NCBI RefSeq assembly: GCF_004551525.1
Contig: NZ_SATR01000017.1
Span: forward strand, 578-64,577
Direction of reading: 5' to 3'
Origin: Vibrio ouci
GTDB taxonomy: Bacteria > Pseudomonadota > Gammaproteobacteria > Enterobacterales > Vibrionaceae
DNA length: 64,000 nt
Below the pieces are notes generated by a model, which did not search any database, had not been told where the DNA came from, and was given only the letters and a program-made list of their open reading frames with translations. The stretch's first letter is position 1; each line of letters starts with the position of its first letter. A program made the translations under genes and the position numbers. This document shows, piece after piece, positions 40,335-48,135 of the stretch.

Positions 40335-40681
40335 CGTTATCGGCAGGGCGCTGATGAAGGATTTCAGACCAGGAGGTCTCCAAGGACGCAAGCGAAGGAT
40401 GCTTGGTTGTTGAGGAATGGAATCAGGGTAGGTAGGACACCTACTTGATACGGATGGTCGACTTGTCTAATGGTTTAAGACAGCGTAAAGGATCAGGCTA
40501 AGGACTAGCCCAGATAGCAGGAAGTTAAAGGAAAGCCAAAACTCACCAGGACGGTGGCAAACAACACTTTTGGCAGGGAAAGCGCTAAAAACAAATGGAT
40601 TATTGGTGTACTGAACTCAGTACAACACAGTTTTGCCGCAAGGCATTTAGAAAGCGATAGAGACACTCTATCGCTTTTTTT
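40335..40681 (+). ncRNA. csrB: CsrB-family small RNA (CsrA sponge)
   Basis: About 15 GGA triplets fall in 270 bases, many in the loops of small perfect hairpins: GACC-AGGA-GGTC, TAGGT-AGGAC-ACCTA, GGCTA-AGGAC-TAGCC and CACC-AGGAC-GGTG. This is the signature of CsrB/CsrC RNAs, which bind and titrate the translation regulator CsrA. It ends with a strong terminator. V. cholerae has three such RNAs under VarS/VarA; which one this is cannot be told. The 5' end is estimated. The rest of the 40066-40790 gap holds the cytochrome terminator and likely VarA sites. Confidence 0.92.
40654..40681 (+). terminator. Terminator of the CsrB-type RNA
   Basis: GCGATAGAG and CTCTATCGC pair perfectly around ACA, followed by seven T. 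Confidence 0.93.
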
Positions 40682-40790
40682 ATTCCTATTTTTCAAAAAT
40701 CGATGATTATTTGCGCAATAGTGCTCCACTCTAACGCCAGTTTCTGGTATGTTTCGCATCCCTGTTTGAGGATGAGTTTACGCAGCCGAT

Positions 40791-41429
40791 ATGCATAATT
40801 GCCCCCTTTGTCAGAGCTTAGACATCAAGCACTATTATGAAGATAAGCGTAGAGAGTATCTTCAGTGCCAGCAGTGTGAGCTTGTGTTTGTTAATCCAGA
40901 CCAGCGTTTGGATGCAAAAGCGGAAAAAGCCCACTACGATCTGCATGAGAATGATCCAAATGACGAAGGATATCGACGCTTTTTATCTCGGGTTTCTGAC
41001 CCCATATTAACGCGTATAGCTCCCAACTCTCACGGGTTAGATTTTGGTTGTGGCCCAGGACCAACGTTATCTTTAATGTTGGAACAGCAAGGACACACCA
41101 TGAGTTTGTATGACCTTTACTATCACCCAGATCGCTCGGTGTTAGACACGTCGTATGACTTTATCACTGCCACAGAAGTTATTGAGCACCTTTATGAGCC
41201 CAATAAAGTGTGGCAGCAATGGTTGAATTTAGTTAAGCCGGGTGGCTGGATTGGTCTTATGACTAAGATGGTCATTGATGTTGAAGCGTTTGCCTCATGG
41301 CACTACAAAAACGATCTGACCCATGTGGTCTTTTTCAGTCGTAAAACGTTTCAATACTTGGCAGAGCGGGATCAGCTCGAGCTTGAATTTATTGGTAATG
41401 ATGTAATTTTACTGAGGAAAGCCCAGTAA
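40791..41429 (+). CDS. Class I SAM-dependent methyltransferase with N-terminal zinc ribbon
   Basis: A 212-residue protein. CPLCQ near the start and CQQC about 20 residues on form a likely zinc ribbon; then follow the SAM motif HGLDFGCGPGPTLSLML, the acidic post-I loop, ITATEVIEHLYEP and the LVKPGGWIGLMTK segment. The order fits methyltransferases of the UbiG/methyltransf_23 type. Substrate unknown. Its stop overlaps the yihI start by one base, so the two are coupled. The start at ATG 40791 gives MHNCPLCQ, as expected for a ribbon at the very N terminus. Confidence 0.88.
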   Translation: MHNCPLCQSLDIKHYYEDKRREYLQCQQCELVFVNPDQRLDAKAEKAHYDLHENDPNDEGYRRFLSRVSDPILTRIAPNSHGLDFGCGPGPTLSLMLEQQGHTMSLYDLYYHPDRSVLDTSYDFITATEVIEHLYEPNKVWQQWLNLVKPGGWIGLMTKMVIDVEAFASWHYKNDLTHVVFFSRKTFQYLAERDQLELEFIGNDVILLRKAQ

Positions 41430-41992
41430 TGAGCCGTAGTAAGAAAGCAAGATCAGGCGGTAATAGCGACGTAATCGTTGTTCGCAACCGTACTGAATCA
41501 GACGTTGAAGGACGTCTACGTAAAAAAGACAAAAAGCGCAAAGGTCTAAAGACCGGTGGTCGCAACTCTGAAGCTAAAACACAAAAGCAACAGACTGCGA
41601 GCCAAAAGCGCGACCCACGCTTAGGCAGCAAAAAGAAGATTCCTTTAGTTGTTGAAGCGGCGAAAAAACCAAGCAAAGCTGAGCGTCGTATTAGCGCTGA
41701 GAAAGAGCTAGAAATGCTTGAGAATGACGCGCAACTGAATGTGCTATTGGACCGCCTAGACAATGGTGACAACCTAGGTGCAGGTCTACAGAAGTACGTC
41801 GATGAAAAACTTGCACGTATTGAAATCCTGATGAAGCAACTTGGTATCTACGAAGAACCTGAAGAAGAAGAGTTCGAGGAAGAAGAAGTTGTTGAGCCAG
41901 TAGCAAAACAGAAGCCGAGCAAAAAAGCGAATTCAGATGATGAGCTTCTTTCTCAGTTTGAAGGTTTGGATCTGAACCAATTTAAAGGGTAA
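41429..41992 (+). CDS. yihI: Der GTPase-activating protein YihI
   Basis: Cytosolic regulator that stimulates GTP hydrolysis by the ribosome-assembly GTPase Der. The 187-residue protein has a basic disordered N-terminal half (RSKKARSGGNSDVIVVRNRT and RDPRLGSKKKIPL), a helical core (EKELEMLENDAQLNVLLDRL) and an acidic C-terminal part ending LLSQFEGLDLNQF. This charge layout is typical of the family. Together with EngB at 38646 it puts two ribosome-assembly factors in this region. Confidence 0.93.
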   Translation: MSRSKKARSGGNSDVIVVRNRTESDVEGRLRKKDKKRKGLKTGGRNSEAKTQKQQTASQKRDPRLGSKKKIPLVVEAAKKPSKAERRISAEKELEMLENDAQLNVLLDRLDNGDNLGAGLQKYVDEKLARIEILMKQLGIYEEPEEEEFEEEEVVEPVAKQKPSKKANSDDELLSQFEGLDLNQFKG

Positions 41993-42000
41993 AGAGCACA

Positions 42001-42489
42001 ATGAATGTAACCTTATTAGCTATCGCAGGCAGCGTAATTGTTCTGGGTTTAGCCTCTTATGCTGGTTACCTTCTGCTCCAGCTCAAGAAGCAAAAGGAAT
42101 TGCAATTGCAGCAACAAAAGTTGGCAATTGAAAAGCGTAATGCCAACATCTTTGAAAGCGTCAACGTCCTTTGCTTAGCCGGCATTCAAGAGCAGTGTGA
42201 CCTATCTGAGATCAGTATTCGTCTATATAACATCATGGACTACGTCCAAGGTGAAGAGCGTGTCGATTTCGACCAAGAATACCCAGCGACGTCTGAGCTG
42301 TTCCATATCGTTAAAGATATGGCGCGCGGTGAAGCTCGTCAGGAGTTGGCTAAGCAAGAGCGCATGAAGCAAAACCTTGAGCGCCACAAAGCAGAGTCAC
42401 GCCTTCAGCAAGATATTACTGAAGAGCTAAAACGTCTGCAGAAAAAAGTGAAACCGCTAAATAATCAGATCAACATTCAAATGATCTAG
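42001..42489 (+). CDS. DUF2489 membrane-anchored protein
   Basis: A 162-residue protein with one N-terminal membrane helix (about 4-25), then a glutamine- and lysine-rich coiled coil, a globular part (NVLCLAGIQEQCDLSEISIR, LYNIMDYVQGE) and a charged helical tail. This matches the DUF2489 family usually found beside yihI; function is not known. It starts eight bases after the yihI stop and is likely co-transcribed with it. A U-less hairpin (42502-42543) follows. Confidence 0.85.
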   Translation: MNVTLLAIAGSVIVLGLASYAGYLLLQLKKQKELQLQQQKLAIEKRNANIFESVNVLCLAGIQEQCDLSEISIRLYNIMDYVQGEERVDFDQEYPATSELFHIVKDMARGEARQELAKQERMKQNLERHKAESRLQQDITEELKRLQKKVKPLNNQINIQMI

Positions 42490-42501
42490 CGCGTAACTTT
42501 T

Positions 42502-42543
42502 ATAACTCGATCGCTTACACTAAAAGGGTAGTGATCGAGTTAT
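42502..42543. repeat. Long inverted repeat before hemN
   Basis: ATAACTCGATC (42502-42512) pairs perfectly with GATCGAGTTAT (42533-42543), and CACTA/TAGTG extends the stem inside. No T tract follows on either strand, so it is not a standard terminator; it may protect the upstream mRNA end or act as a regulator site. Confidence 0.6.
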
Positions 42544-42675
42544 CAATTCTGAGTATTGCTACTCAAAAAGCAGCCTGTGCACCAACGACTCACTGTTAGG
42601 TGTGGCAAAATAGCCTGCTAATTACAATGACCCTATTGGTCACATAAGCATTAAAGCCCAAACGGAAATACCATC

Positions 42676-44064
42676 ATGTCGCAGCCAGTCGTCGCAAGCC
42701 AACAAATTGTCTGGGATCAAGCGGTTCTTGATAAGTACAACTATTCAGGTCCTCGTTATACCTCGTATCCAACAGCTTTAGAATTCCATGAAGCGTTTAC
42801 TGTCGCAGACTACGACATGGCGTGTACTCAGTATCCAGAGCGACCGCTTTCTCTTTATATTCACATCCCTTTCTGCCACAAGCTTTGTTACTACTGTGGT
42901 TGTAATAAGGTCATCACTCGTCATGCCCATAAAGCGGATGAGTATCTTGATGTGTTGGAGCTAGAAATCCGTACTCGCGCGGCGTTGCTTCAAGGTCGTA
43001 AAGTGACTCAGCTTCACTTCGGCGGCGGTACTCCAACTTTCCTAACCAAAGCACAAATTAGCCGTGTGATGGCGATTCTTCGCGGTGAGTTCTACTTTGA
43101 AGGCGATGCTGAAATCAGTATCGAAGTTGACCCGCGTGAAATCGAGCTAGACATGCTGGATCACCTACGTGGTGAAGGCTTTAACCGTTTGAGCATTGGC
43201 GTTCAAGACTTCAACAAAGAAGTGCAGAATCTGGTTAACCGTGAGCAAGATGAAGAATTTATCTTTGCCATGGTCGAGCGTGCTAAAGATCTAGGCTTCC
43301 GTTCAACCAACCTAGATTTGATTTACGGCCTACCGAAGCAAACCAAAGACTCGTTTGCTGAGACGCTTAAGCAAGTTCTGGAAATGAAGCCAGGCCGTTT
43401 ATCTGTGTTTAACTACGCACATATGCCGCAACTGTTTGCCGCGCAGCGTAAGATTAAAGATGAAGATCTGCCGATCGCCGAAGAGAAAATGGCGATACTG
43501 CAAGACACGATTACAACCCTAACGGGTGCGGATTATCAGTTTATCGGTATGGACCACTTCGCCCAGCCGGATGATGAACTGGCCGTGGCGCAGCGTAATG
43601 GCGTGTTGCACCGCAACTTCCAAGGTTACACCACCCAAGGTGAAGCAGACTTAGTTGGCTTCGGTGTTTCAGCGATTTCGATGATTGGTGATGCGTACGC
43701 GCAAAACCAGAAAGAGTTGAAGAAGTACTACGCGCAAGTGACGGACCAGCGCCATGCATTATGGAAAGGTGTCGCACTTGATAGTGATGACTTACTTCGT
43801 CGTGAAGTGATTAAGCAGCTTATTTGTAACTTTAAACTGGATAAGACCATGATTGAGTCTGAGTTTAAGGTGCAATTTAATCACTACTTCAAAGAAGACT
43901 TAGGTTTACTGCAGACCTTTATCAATGACGAGCTAGTCGAAGTGGATGACGAAGAAATCCGCGTTACCCTACGTGGCCGTCTACTGATTCGTAACATTTG
44001 TATGTGTTTTGATAAGTATTTAAGAGCAAAGGCTAGGCAGCAGCAGTTCTCTCGCGTTATCTAA
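42676..44064 (+). CDS. hemN: Oxygen-independent coproporphyrinogen III oxidase HemN
   Basis: Radical-SAM enzyme that decarboxylates coproporphyrinogen III for haem synthesis without O2. In 462 residues the cluster motif CX3CX2C is at C67, C71 and C74 with the HemN-specific extra C76 (CHKLCYYCGC), followed by LHFGGGTPTFL. The N-terminal YNYSGPRYTSYPTA and C-terminal winged region (CNFKLDKTMIE) distinguish true HemN from HemW-like proteins. Its terminator region contains a palindromic repeat at 44072. Confidence 0.96.
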   Translation: MSQPVVASQQIVWDQAVLDKYNYSGPRYTSYPTALEFHEAFTVADYDMACTQYPERPLSLYIHIPFCHKLCYYCGCNKVITRHAHKADEYLDVLELEIRTRAALLQGRKVTQLHFGGGTPTFLTKAQISRVMAILRGEFYFEGDAEISIEVDPREIELDMLDHLRGEGFNRLSIGVQDFNKEVQNLVNREQDEEFIFAMVERAKDLGFRSTNLDLIYGLPKQTKDSFAETLKQVLEMKPGRLSVFNYAHMPQLFAAQRKIKDEDLPIAEEKMAILQDTITTLTGADYQFIGMDHFAQPDDELAVAQRNGVLHRNFQGYTTQGEADLVGFGVSAISMIGDAYAQNQKELKKYYAQVTDQRHALWKGVALDSDDLLRREVIKQLICNFKLDKTMIESEFKVQFNHYFKEDLGLLQTFINDELVEVDDEEIRVTLRGRLLIRNICMCFDKYLRAKARQQQFSRVI

Positions 44065-44071
44065 CGCCAGT

Positions 44072-44165
44072 GTCATTCCCGATAACGACGAAGTCGTGTA
44101 GTCGGGAATCTCATCAAGCGATTAGAGATTTCCAACTCAGTCGTTCCTCCTTCTCGGAAATGACA
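44072..44165. repeat. Dispersed palindromic repeat pair (GTCATTCC...GGGAATCTC type)
   Basis: The first unit GTCATTCCC-GA...TC-GGGAATCTC is itself an inverted repeat with an inner ACGACGAAGTCGT stem. An inverted, diverged copy (GAGATTTCC...GGAAATGACA) follows, so the whole 94 bases form a larger palindrome. A single unit recurs at 56871. Units of this type look like short intergenic repeats common in vibrios. Confidence 0.75.
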
Positions 44166-44191
44166 GCTTGGTTTGATAATTGGATATATCG

Positions 44192-44232
44192 AAAGCCACC
44201 GCCTTTCTTTATCGGAAAAAAGCGGTGGCTTT
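44192..44232. terminator. Convergent terminator between hemN and ilvY
   Basis: AAAGCCACCGC and GCGGTGGCTTT form a perfect 11-bp stem around a 19-base loop. The T tract is broken (TTTGTTG) on the plus strand. Confidence 0.6.
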
Positions 44233-44251
44233 GTTGTATCTGGCGCTTAGG

Positions 44252-45145
44252 CTATGGAGCGATATAAGTATCGTGGGCCATTTGCCATAGTGCTTTGACT
44301 AACGGATTATCCAGCTGTGAGCGCTTGCAGCACACCCCAAGCTTAAATGGTTTTACTGACGCGGCGACTTTAAGCCGTTCAATCTTCTCTTTTACTGGGC
44401 TGTTATTGATCACCACATCTGGCGCAATACCGACGCCGCAACCCAGTGCGACCATACTGACAATCGCTTCATGACCTGACACTTGCGCGTAGATGTTAGG
44501 TTTAATCTTCATTGACTTAAACCAAGCATTGACGCGGTCTCGGGCGGTACCTGACTCAGGGACAATAAATGGAATCACCGACCAATCAGGTTTATCTTTT
44601 CTCAGCTCTTCAGCAAAGTTACTCACCCCTACTGGGGCAATCACAGACAGGGGGATCTCACTGATGGTTTCAAACTCGATCCGTGCGGGTAACTGCTCTG
44701 GTTGGGCCGAGATAGCAATATCCGCTTCATCGGCGAGTACTTTGCCAATTGCTTGAGCAGGGTCGCCAGTCGAGAGTTTGAATTCAATAAAAGGGTGCTG
44801 GAGACGAAACTCAGAGAGCAGTTCGGGCAAATGGCTGTAACTGGCCGTCACTGAGCAAAACAAGCGAATCTCGCCCTTCAATTCTTCTTCATGACCTTTT
44901 AGCTGCGCATTGTAGTTTTGCCACTCTCCCAAAATATTCAGCGCCACGGGCAACAGCTTTTTCGCCGCAGGGGTGAGTTCGACACTGCGATTGTCGCGCA
45001 GGAACAGTGCTTGCCCAGTGTCGCTTTCCAATTTTTGGATCTGGCGACTGAGTGCAGAAGGGCTGATATGCATCGCTGAGGCGGTCTTGGCAAAACTTTT
45101 ACTATCACACAGATGAATGAACAACTGCAGACACTTAATGTTCAT
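44252..45145 (-). CDS. ilvY: LysR-family activator IlvY
   Basis: Activates ilvC when acetolactate or acetohydroxybutyrate accumulates. The 297-residue protein has the helix-turn-helix CDSKSFAKTASAMHISPSAL-SRQIQKLE near 10-60 and a LysR effector domain. Divergent placement beside ilvC is diagnostic. The frame opens 11 codons upstream, but MNIKCLQLFIHL is the family start. Operator-like palindromes lie in the 145-base divergent gap. Confidence 0.95.
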   Translation of the reverse strand: MNIKCLQLFIHLCDSKSFAKTASAMHISPSALSRQIQKLESDTGQALFLRDNRSVELTPAAKKLLPVALNILGEWQNYNAQLKGHEEELKGEIRLFCSVTASYSHLPELLSEFRLQHPFIEFKLSTGDPAQAIGKVLADEADIAISAQPEQLPARIEFETISEIPLSVIAPVGVSNFAEELRKDKPDWSVIPFIVPESGTARDRVNAWFKSMKIKPNIYAQVSGHEAIVSMVALGCGVGIAPDVVINNSPVKEKIERLKVAASVKPFKLGVCCKRSQLDNPLVKALWQMAHDTYIAP

Positions 45146-45163
45146 GAAAGGGTCACATCCTTG

Positions 45164-45188
45164 TTGCATTAATTGCAATTACTAATTG
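45164..45188. promoter_or_regulatory. Candidate IlvY operator in the ilvY-ilvC gap
   Basis: TTGCATTAATTGCAA (45164-45178) is a perfect inverted repeat and overlaps a second one, CAATTACTAATTG (45176-45188). IlvY binds tandem sites of TTGCAA type in the same position in E. coli. Confidence 0.6.
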
Positions 45189-45290
45189 TGAATATATCAC
45201 TTTAAGCAACAGAATGTCTGTTTTAGTATGAACTCATTCGGTAACAAAACGACCGACCTCAACGGAAAAATTCTTTAAAGGAGCGCCCAG

Positions 45291-46775
45291 ATGGCTAACT
45301 ATTTCAATACTTTAAACCTACGCGAGCAGCTAGACCAATTAGGTCGTTGTCGTTTCATGGACCGCAGCGAATTCGCAACAGAAGCGGATTACCTGAAAGG
45401 TAAGAAAGTCGTTATCGTTGGTTGTGGTGCTCAGGGCCTAAACCAAGGTCTAAACATGCGTGACTCTGGCCTAAACGTAGCGTATGCACTACGTCAGGCA
45501 GCGATTGACGAGCAGCGTCAGTCATACAAGAACGCAAAAGAAAATGGTTTTGAAGTAGCAAGCTACGAAACGCTAATCCCTGAAGCAGACCTAGTAATCA
45601 ACCTGACTCCAGACAAACAGCACACTAACGTTGTAGAAACGGTAATGCCGCTAATGAAGCAAGGCGCTGCACTAGGTTACTCGCACGGTTTCAACGTAGT
45701 TGAAGAAGGCATGCAAATCCGCAAAGACCTAACGGTTGTAATGGTTGCACCTAAGTGTCCAGGTACAGAAGTGCGTGAAGAGTACAAGCGTGGTTTCGGT
45801 GTTCCGACACTAATCGCTGTTCACCCAGAAAATGACCCTAAAGGCGAAGGCTGGGACATCGCAAAAGCATGGGCAGCAGGTACAGGTGGACACCGCGCAG
45901 GTTGTCTAGAGTCTTCATTCGTTGCAGAAGTTAAATCTGACTTAATGGGTGAGCAAACTATCCTATGTGGCATGCTACAAGCTGGTTCTATCGTATCTTA
46001 CGAGAAGATGATCGCTGACGGCATCGACCCAAGCTACGCAGGTAAGCTACTTCAGTACGGTTGGGAAACCATCACAGAAGCACTGAAATTCGGTGGCATC
46101 ACGCACATGATGGACCGTCTATCAAACCCAGCGAAAGTTAAAGCATTCGAGCTATCTGAAGAGCTTAAAGAGCTAATGCGTCCGCTTTACAACAAGCACA
46201 TGGATGACATCATCACAGGTGAGTTCTCAAGCACTATGATGGCTGACTGGGCGAACGATGACGTAAACCTACTAGGCTGGCGTGAAGAGACAGGCGAAAC
46301 AGCATTTGAAAACTACCCAGCAGGCGACGTTGAAATCTCTGAGCAAGAGTACTTCGACAACGGTATCCTACTAGTAGCAATGGTTCGTGCCGGTGTTGAA
46401 CTAGCGTTCGAAGCAATGACTGCATCAGGCATCATCGATGAGTCAGCGTACTACGAGTCACTACACGAGCTACCACTAATCGCAAACACAGTAGCACGTA
46501 AGCGTCTATACGAAATGAACGTAGTAATCTCAGATACAGCAGAATACGGTAACTACCTATTCGCTAACGTGGCAACACCACTACTACGTGAGAAGTTCAT
46601 GCCTTCAGTATCAACAGATGTGATTGGTAAAGGTCTAGGTGAAACATCTAACCAAGTAGATAACGCAACGCTAATCGCAGTAAACGATACTATCCGTAAC
46701 CACCCAGTTGAGTACATTGGTGAAGAGCTACGTGGTTACATGACTGATATGAAGAACATCGCAGTAGGCGGCTAA
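45291..46775 (+). CDS. ilvC: Ketol-acid reductoisomerase IlvC (class II)
   Basis: Second common step of valine, isoleucine and leucine synthesis: NADPH-dependent isomerisation and reduction of acetolactate. The 494-residue length, with a duplicated C-terminal knotted domain, is the long class II form of enterobacteria and plants. The Rossmann loop is [20 protein letters not shown], and GYSHGFN and [16 protein letters not shown] are catalytic-domain landmarks. Codon use is strongly biased (CTA leucine, many identical codons), as for a highly expressed gene. A ribosome site AAGGAG precedes the ATG. Confidence 0.98.
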   Translation: MANYFNTLNLREQLDQLGRCRFMDRSEFATEADYLKGKKVVIVGCGAQGLNQGLNMRDSGLNVAYALRQAAIDEQRQSYKNAKENGFEVASYETLIPEADLVINLTPDKQHTNVVETVMPLMKQGAALGYSHGFNVVEEGMQIRKDLTVVMVAPKCPGTEVREEYKRGFGVPTLIAVHPENDPKGEGWDIAKAWAAGTGGHRAGCLESSFVAEVKSDLMGEQTILCGMLQAGSIVSYEKMIADGIDPSYAGKLLQYGWETITEALKFGGITHMMDRLSNPAKVKAFELSEELKELMRPLYNKHMDDIITGEFSSTMMADWANDDVNLLGWREETGETAFENYPAGDVEISEQEYFDNGILLVAMVRAGVELAFEAMTASGIIDESAYYESLHELPLIANTVARKRLYEMNVVISDTAEYGNYLFANVATPLLREKFMPSVSTDVIGKGLGETSNQVDNATLIAVNDTIRNHPVEYIGEELRGYMTDMKNIAVGG

Positions 46776-46784
46776 TTACTTGCC

Positions 46785-46862
46785 TTAAGGTTCCATTTCG
46801 GTGTCGAAGGTGCTCATTTACTATCGTAAACTCCGCGCCTTCTCCTAGAAATGAAACCTTAA
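46785..46862. repeat. Extended 78-base imperfect palindrome downstream of ilvC
   Basis: TTAAGGTTCCATTTC (46785-46799) pairs with GAAATGAAACCTTAA (46848-46862) with one mismatch; inside, GAAGG/CCTTC and TTTAC/GTAAA continue the stem, giving one long hairpin without a T tract. Next to it TTAATTCAGCGCAATT (46859) and TTAATTCTGCGTAATT (46912) form a direct repeat. It looks like a mobile or dispersed intergenic repeat. The rest of the 46776-47166 gap holds the ilvC terminator. Confidence 0.7.
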
Positions 46863-47008
46863 TTCAGCGCAATTTGTTCCCTAAGGGAATTAAGCTCTTA
46901 GCTGTGAAGACTTAATTCTGCGTAATTCGCTAATCTAGACTGTAGGTTAGTAAAGAACTCCAGATAGACTGGGGTCAATAAATACAACATAAAACACAAC
47001 ATCTAATT

Positions 47009-47042
47009 AAAAGGCTTGGTCTCCGTTGACCAAGCCTTTTTG
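47009..47042 (+). terminator. ilvC terminator
   Basis: AAAAGGCTTGGTC and GACCAAGCCTTTTT pair around TCCGTT. It lies 230 bases after the ilvC stop, beyond the palindromic repeat. Confidence 0.88.
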
Positions 47043-47166
47043 TTTGTGCGACGTAAAGTTGGTGAAAACTTGGTCAAGACTTTGTAGGCGTCCTACAAGT
47101 GGGGCACAAATTAATTAGTGAGTGTGGTTAGATAAATGGAGTGGTAATAATAAGGTAAAGTTAACA

Positions 47167-47703
47167 ATGAATAAGTATATCGTCGGTATGGTTCTCGGTC
47201 TTACGTCCGCATCGTGTTTCGCTATGGGACGTCCATTACCAGAATTAGATAAAAGCCAGTTTGATACTCAGCAGTGGCAGTTTGTGGCAGGTTCAGGAGC
47301 TCAAGTAGCCTCTGATACTATTGCCGCTGATGAACATAACTATGGCTATTTGACGGTACGCTTTGATGGTGACTTCACTTTGTATTTTGTTGACCGCGGC
47401 CATCGCTGTAACGGTGAAGACGAGCAAGGCTCTGATGATCGCCCGTTACCGAATCGAGAGATTGCCGTTGATGGTCAGTTTATCGAGATGAAAGGGGTTT
47501 GCCACGATGGCTTTACTCAATACTCACCAGCAACCGTTGCAGGCAAGAACTTCCTCAATGGCCACTTTATTGGTAATAAAGAAGTGAAGATTGGTAGCAT
47601 CAATATCGTAGAGCAAACGGTGATGGAAGACTATACCTATACCGTCTCTGCGCAGGGCTTTAAGCAAGCCTCGTTGCAAGCTCTCAAAGCGCAACAGCAA
47701 TAA
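47167..47703 (+). CDS. Secreted protein of unknown function
   Basis: A 178-residue protein with signal peptide MNKYIVGMVLGLTSASCFAM. The mature part looks like a beta-rich fold (YLTVRFDGDFTLYFVDRG and NREIAVDGQFIEMKG) with two cysteines (HRCNGED and GVCHDG) that may form a disulfide. I do not recognise the family. The frame opens 15 codons upstream, but the signal peptide fixes the start at 47167. It has its own terminator and lies between ilvC and ubiK. Confidence 0.82.
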   Translation: MNKYIVGMVLGLTSASCFAMGRPLPELDKSQFDTQQWQFVAGSGAQVASDTIAADEHNYGYLTVRFDGDFTLYFVDRGHRCNGEDEQGSDDRPLPNREIAVDGQFIEMKGVCHDGFTQYSPATVAGKNFLNGHFIGNKEVKIGSINIVEQTVMEDYTYTVSAQGFKQASLQALKAQQQ

Positions 47704-47704
47704 T

Positions 47705-47735
47705 AAAAAACGCTTCCAATCTGGAAGCGTTTTTT
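47705..47735. terminator. Bidirectional terminator between the secreted protein gene and ubiK
   Basis: AAAAAACGCTTCC and GGAAGCGTTTTTT pair around a short AATCT loop, with A and T tracts on both sides. Confidence 0.92.
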
Positions 47736-47736
47736 A

Positions 47737-47988
47737 TTATTTATCCGCTAGCTTTTGTTCTAAATCGGCTAGCTTCTTTTCCATCTCGGTAAGCTTTTGA
47801 CGAGTGCGTAGTAGGACTTGTGTCTGTACATCGAACTCTTCGCGGCTCACTACGTCTAGCTTATTAAGCTGACCTTGGATGACTTGGCGAACCTTTTGGT
47901 CTACGTCTGAGCCAAGCTCTTTTACTGGCGCAGGCATAGAATCATGAATTTGTTTAGCAATTTGCTCTAGTTTCTTTGGGTCAAACAT
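47737..47988 (-). CDS. ubiK: Ubiquinone biosynthesis accessory factor UbiK
   Basis: An 83-residue protein of the YqiC/BMFP family: amphipathic N-terminal helix ([19 protein letters not shown]), a middle with [20 protein letters not shown] and a C-terminal coiled coil ([11 protein letters not shown]) that forms trimers. It partners with UbiJ (27655) in the soluble Ubi complex and helps aerobic ubiquinone synthesis. It stands alone here, far from the other ubi genes, as in other gammaproteobacteria. Confidence 0.92.
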   Translation of the reverse strand: MFDPKKLEQIAKQIHDSMPAPVKELGSDVDQKVRQVIQGQLNKLDVVSREEFDVQTQVLLRTRQKLTEMEKKLADLEQKLADK

Positions 47989-48135
47989 GTGACTAAAACT
48001 CCTTTCAATTTGCTCTCATTCTATGTAATTGATACCGGAAAGTCGCTACCTCGATAGTAAAAATTCGAAGCTAATATCAGCTAAATGAGGCAAATAAAAA
48101 AGGCCACCGAAGTGACCTTTTCAATTTCTAGCAGA

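Noticed and set aside
40505..40759. 84-residue antisense open frame over the CsrB-type RNA
   Set aside because: The plus strand is explained by a structured RNA with terminator; the frame has no ribosome site.
41389..41772. 127-residue antisense open frame opposite yihI
   Set aside because: Serine/arginine/leucine-rich translation is what the complement of a lysine/glutamate-rich gene gives; no start signal.
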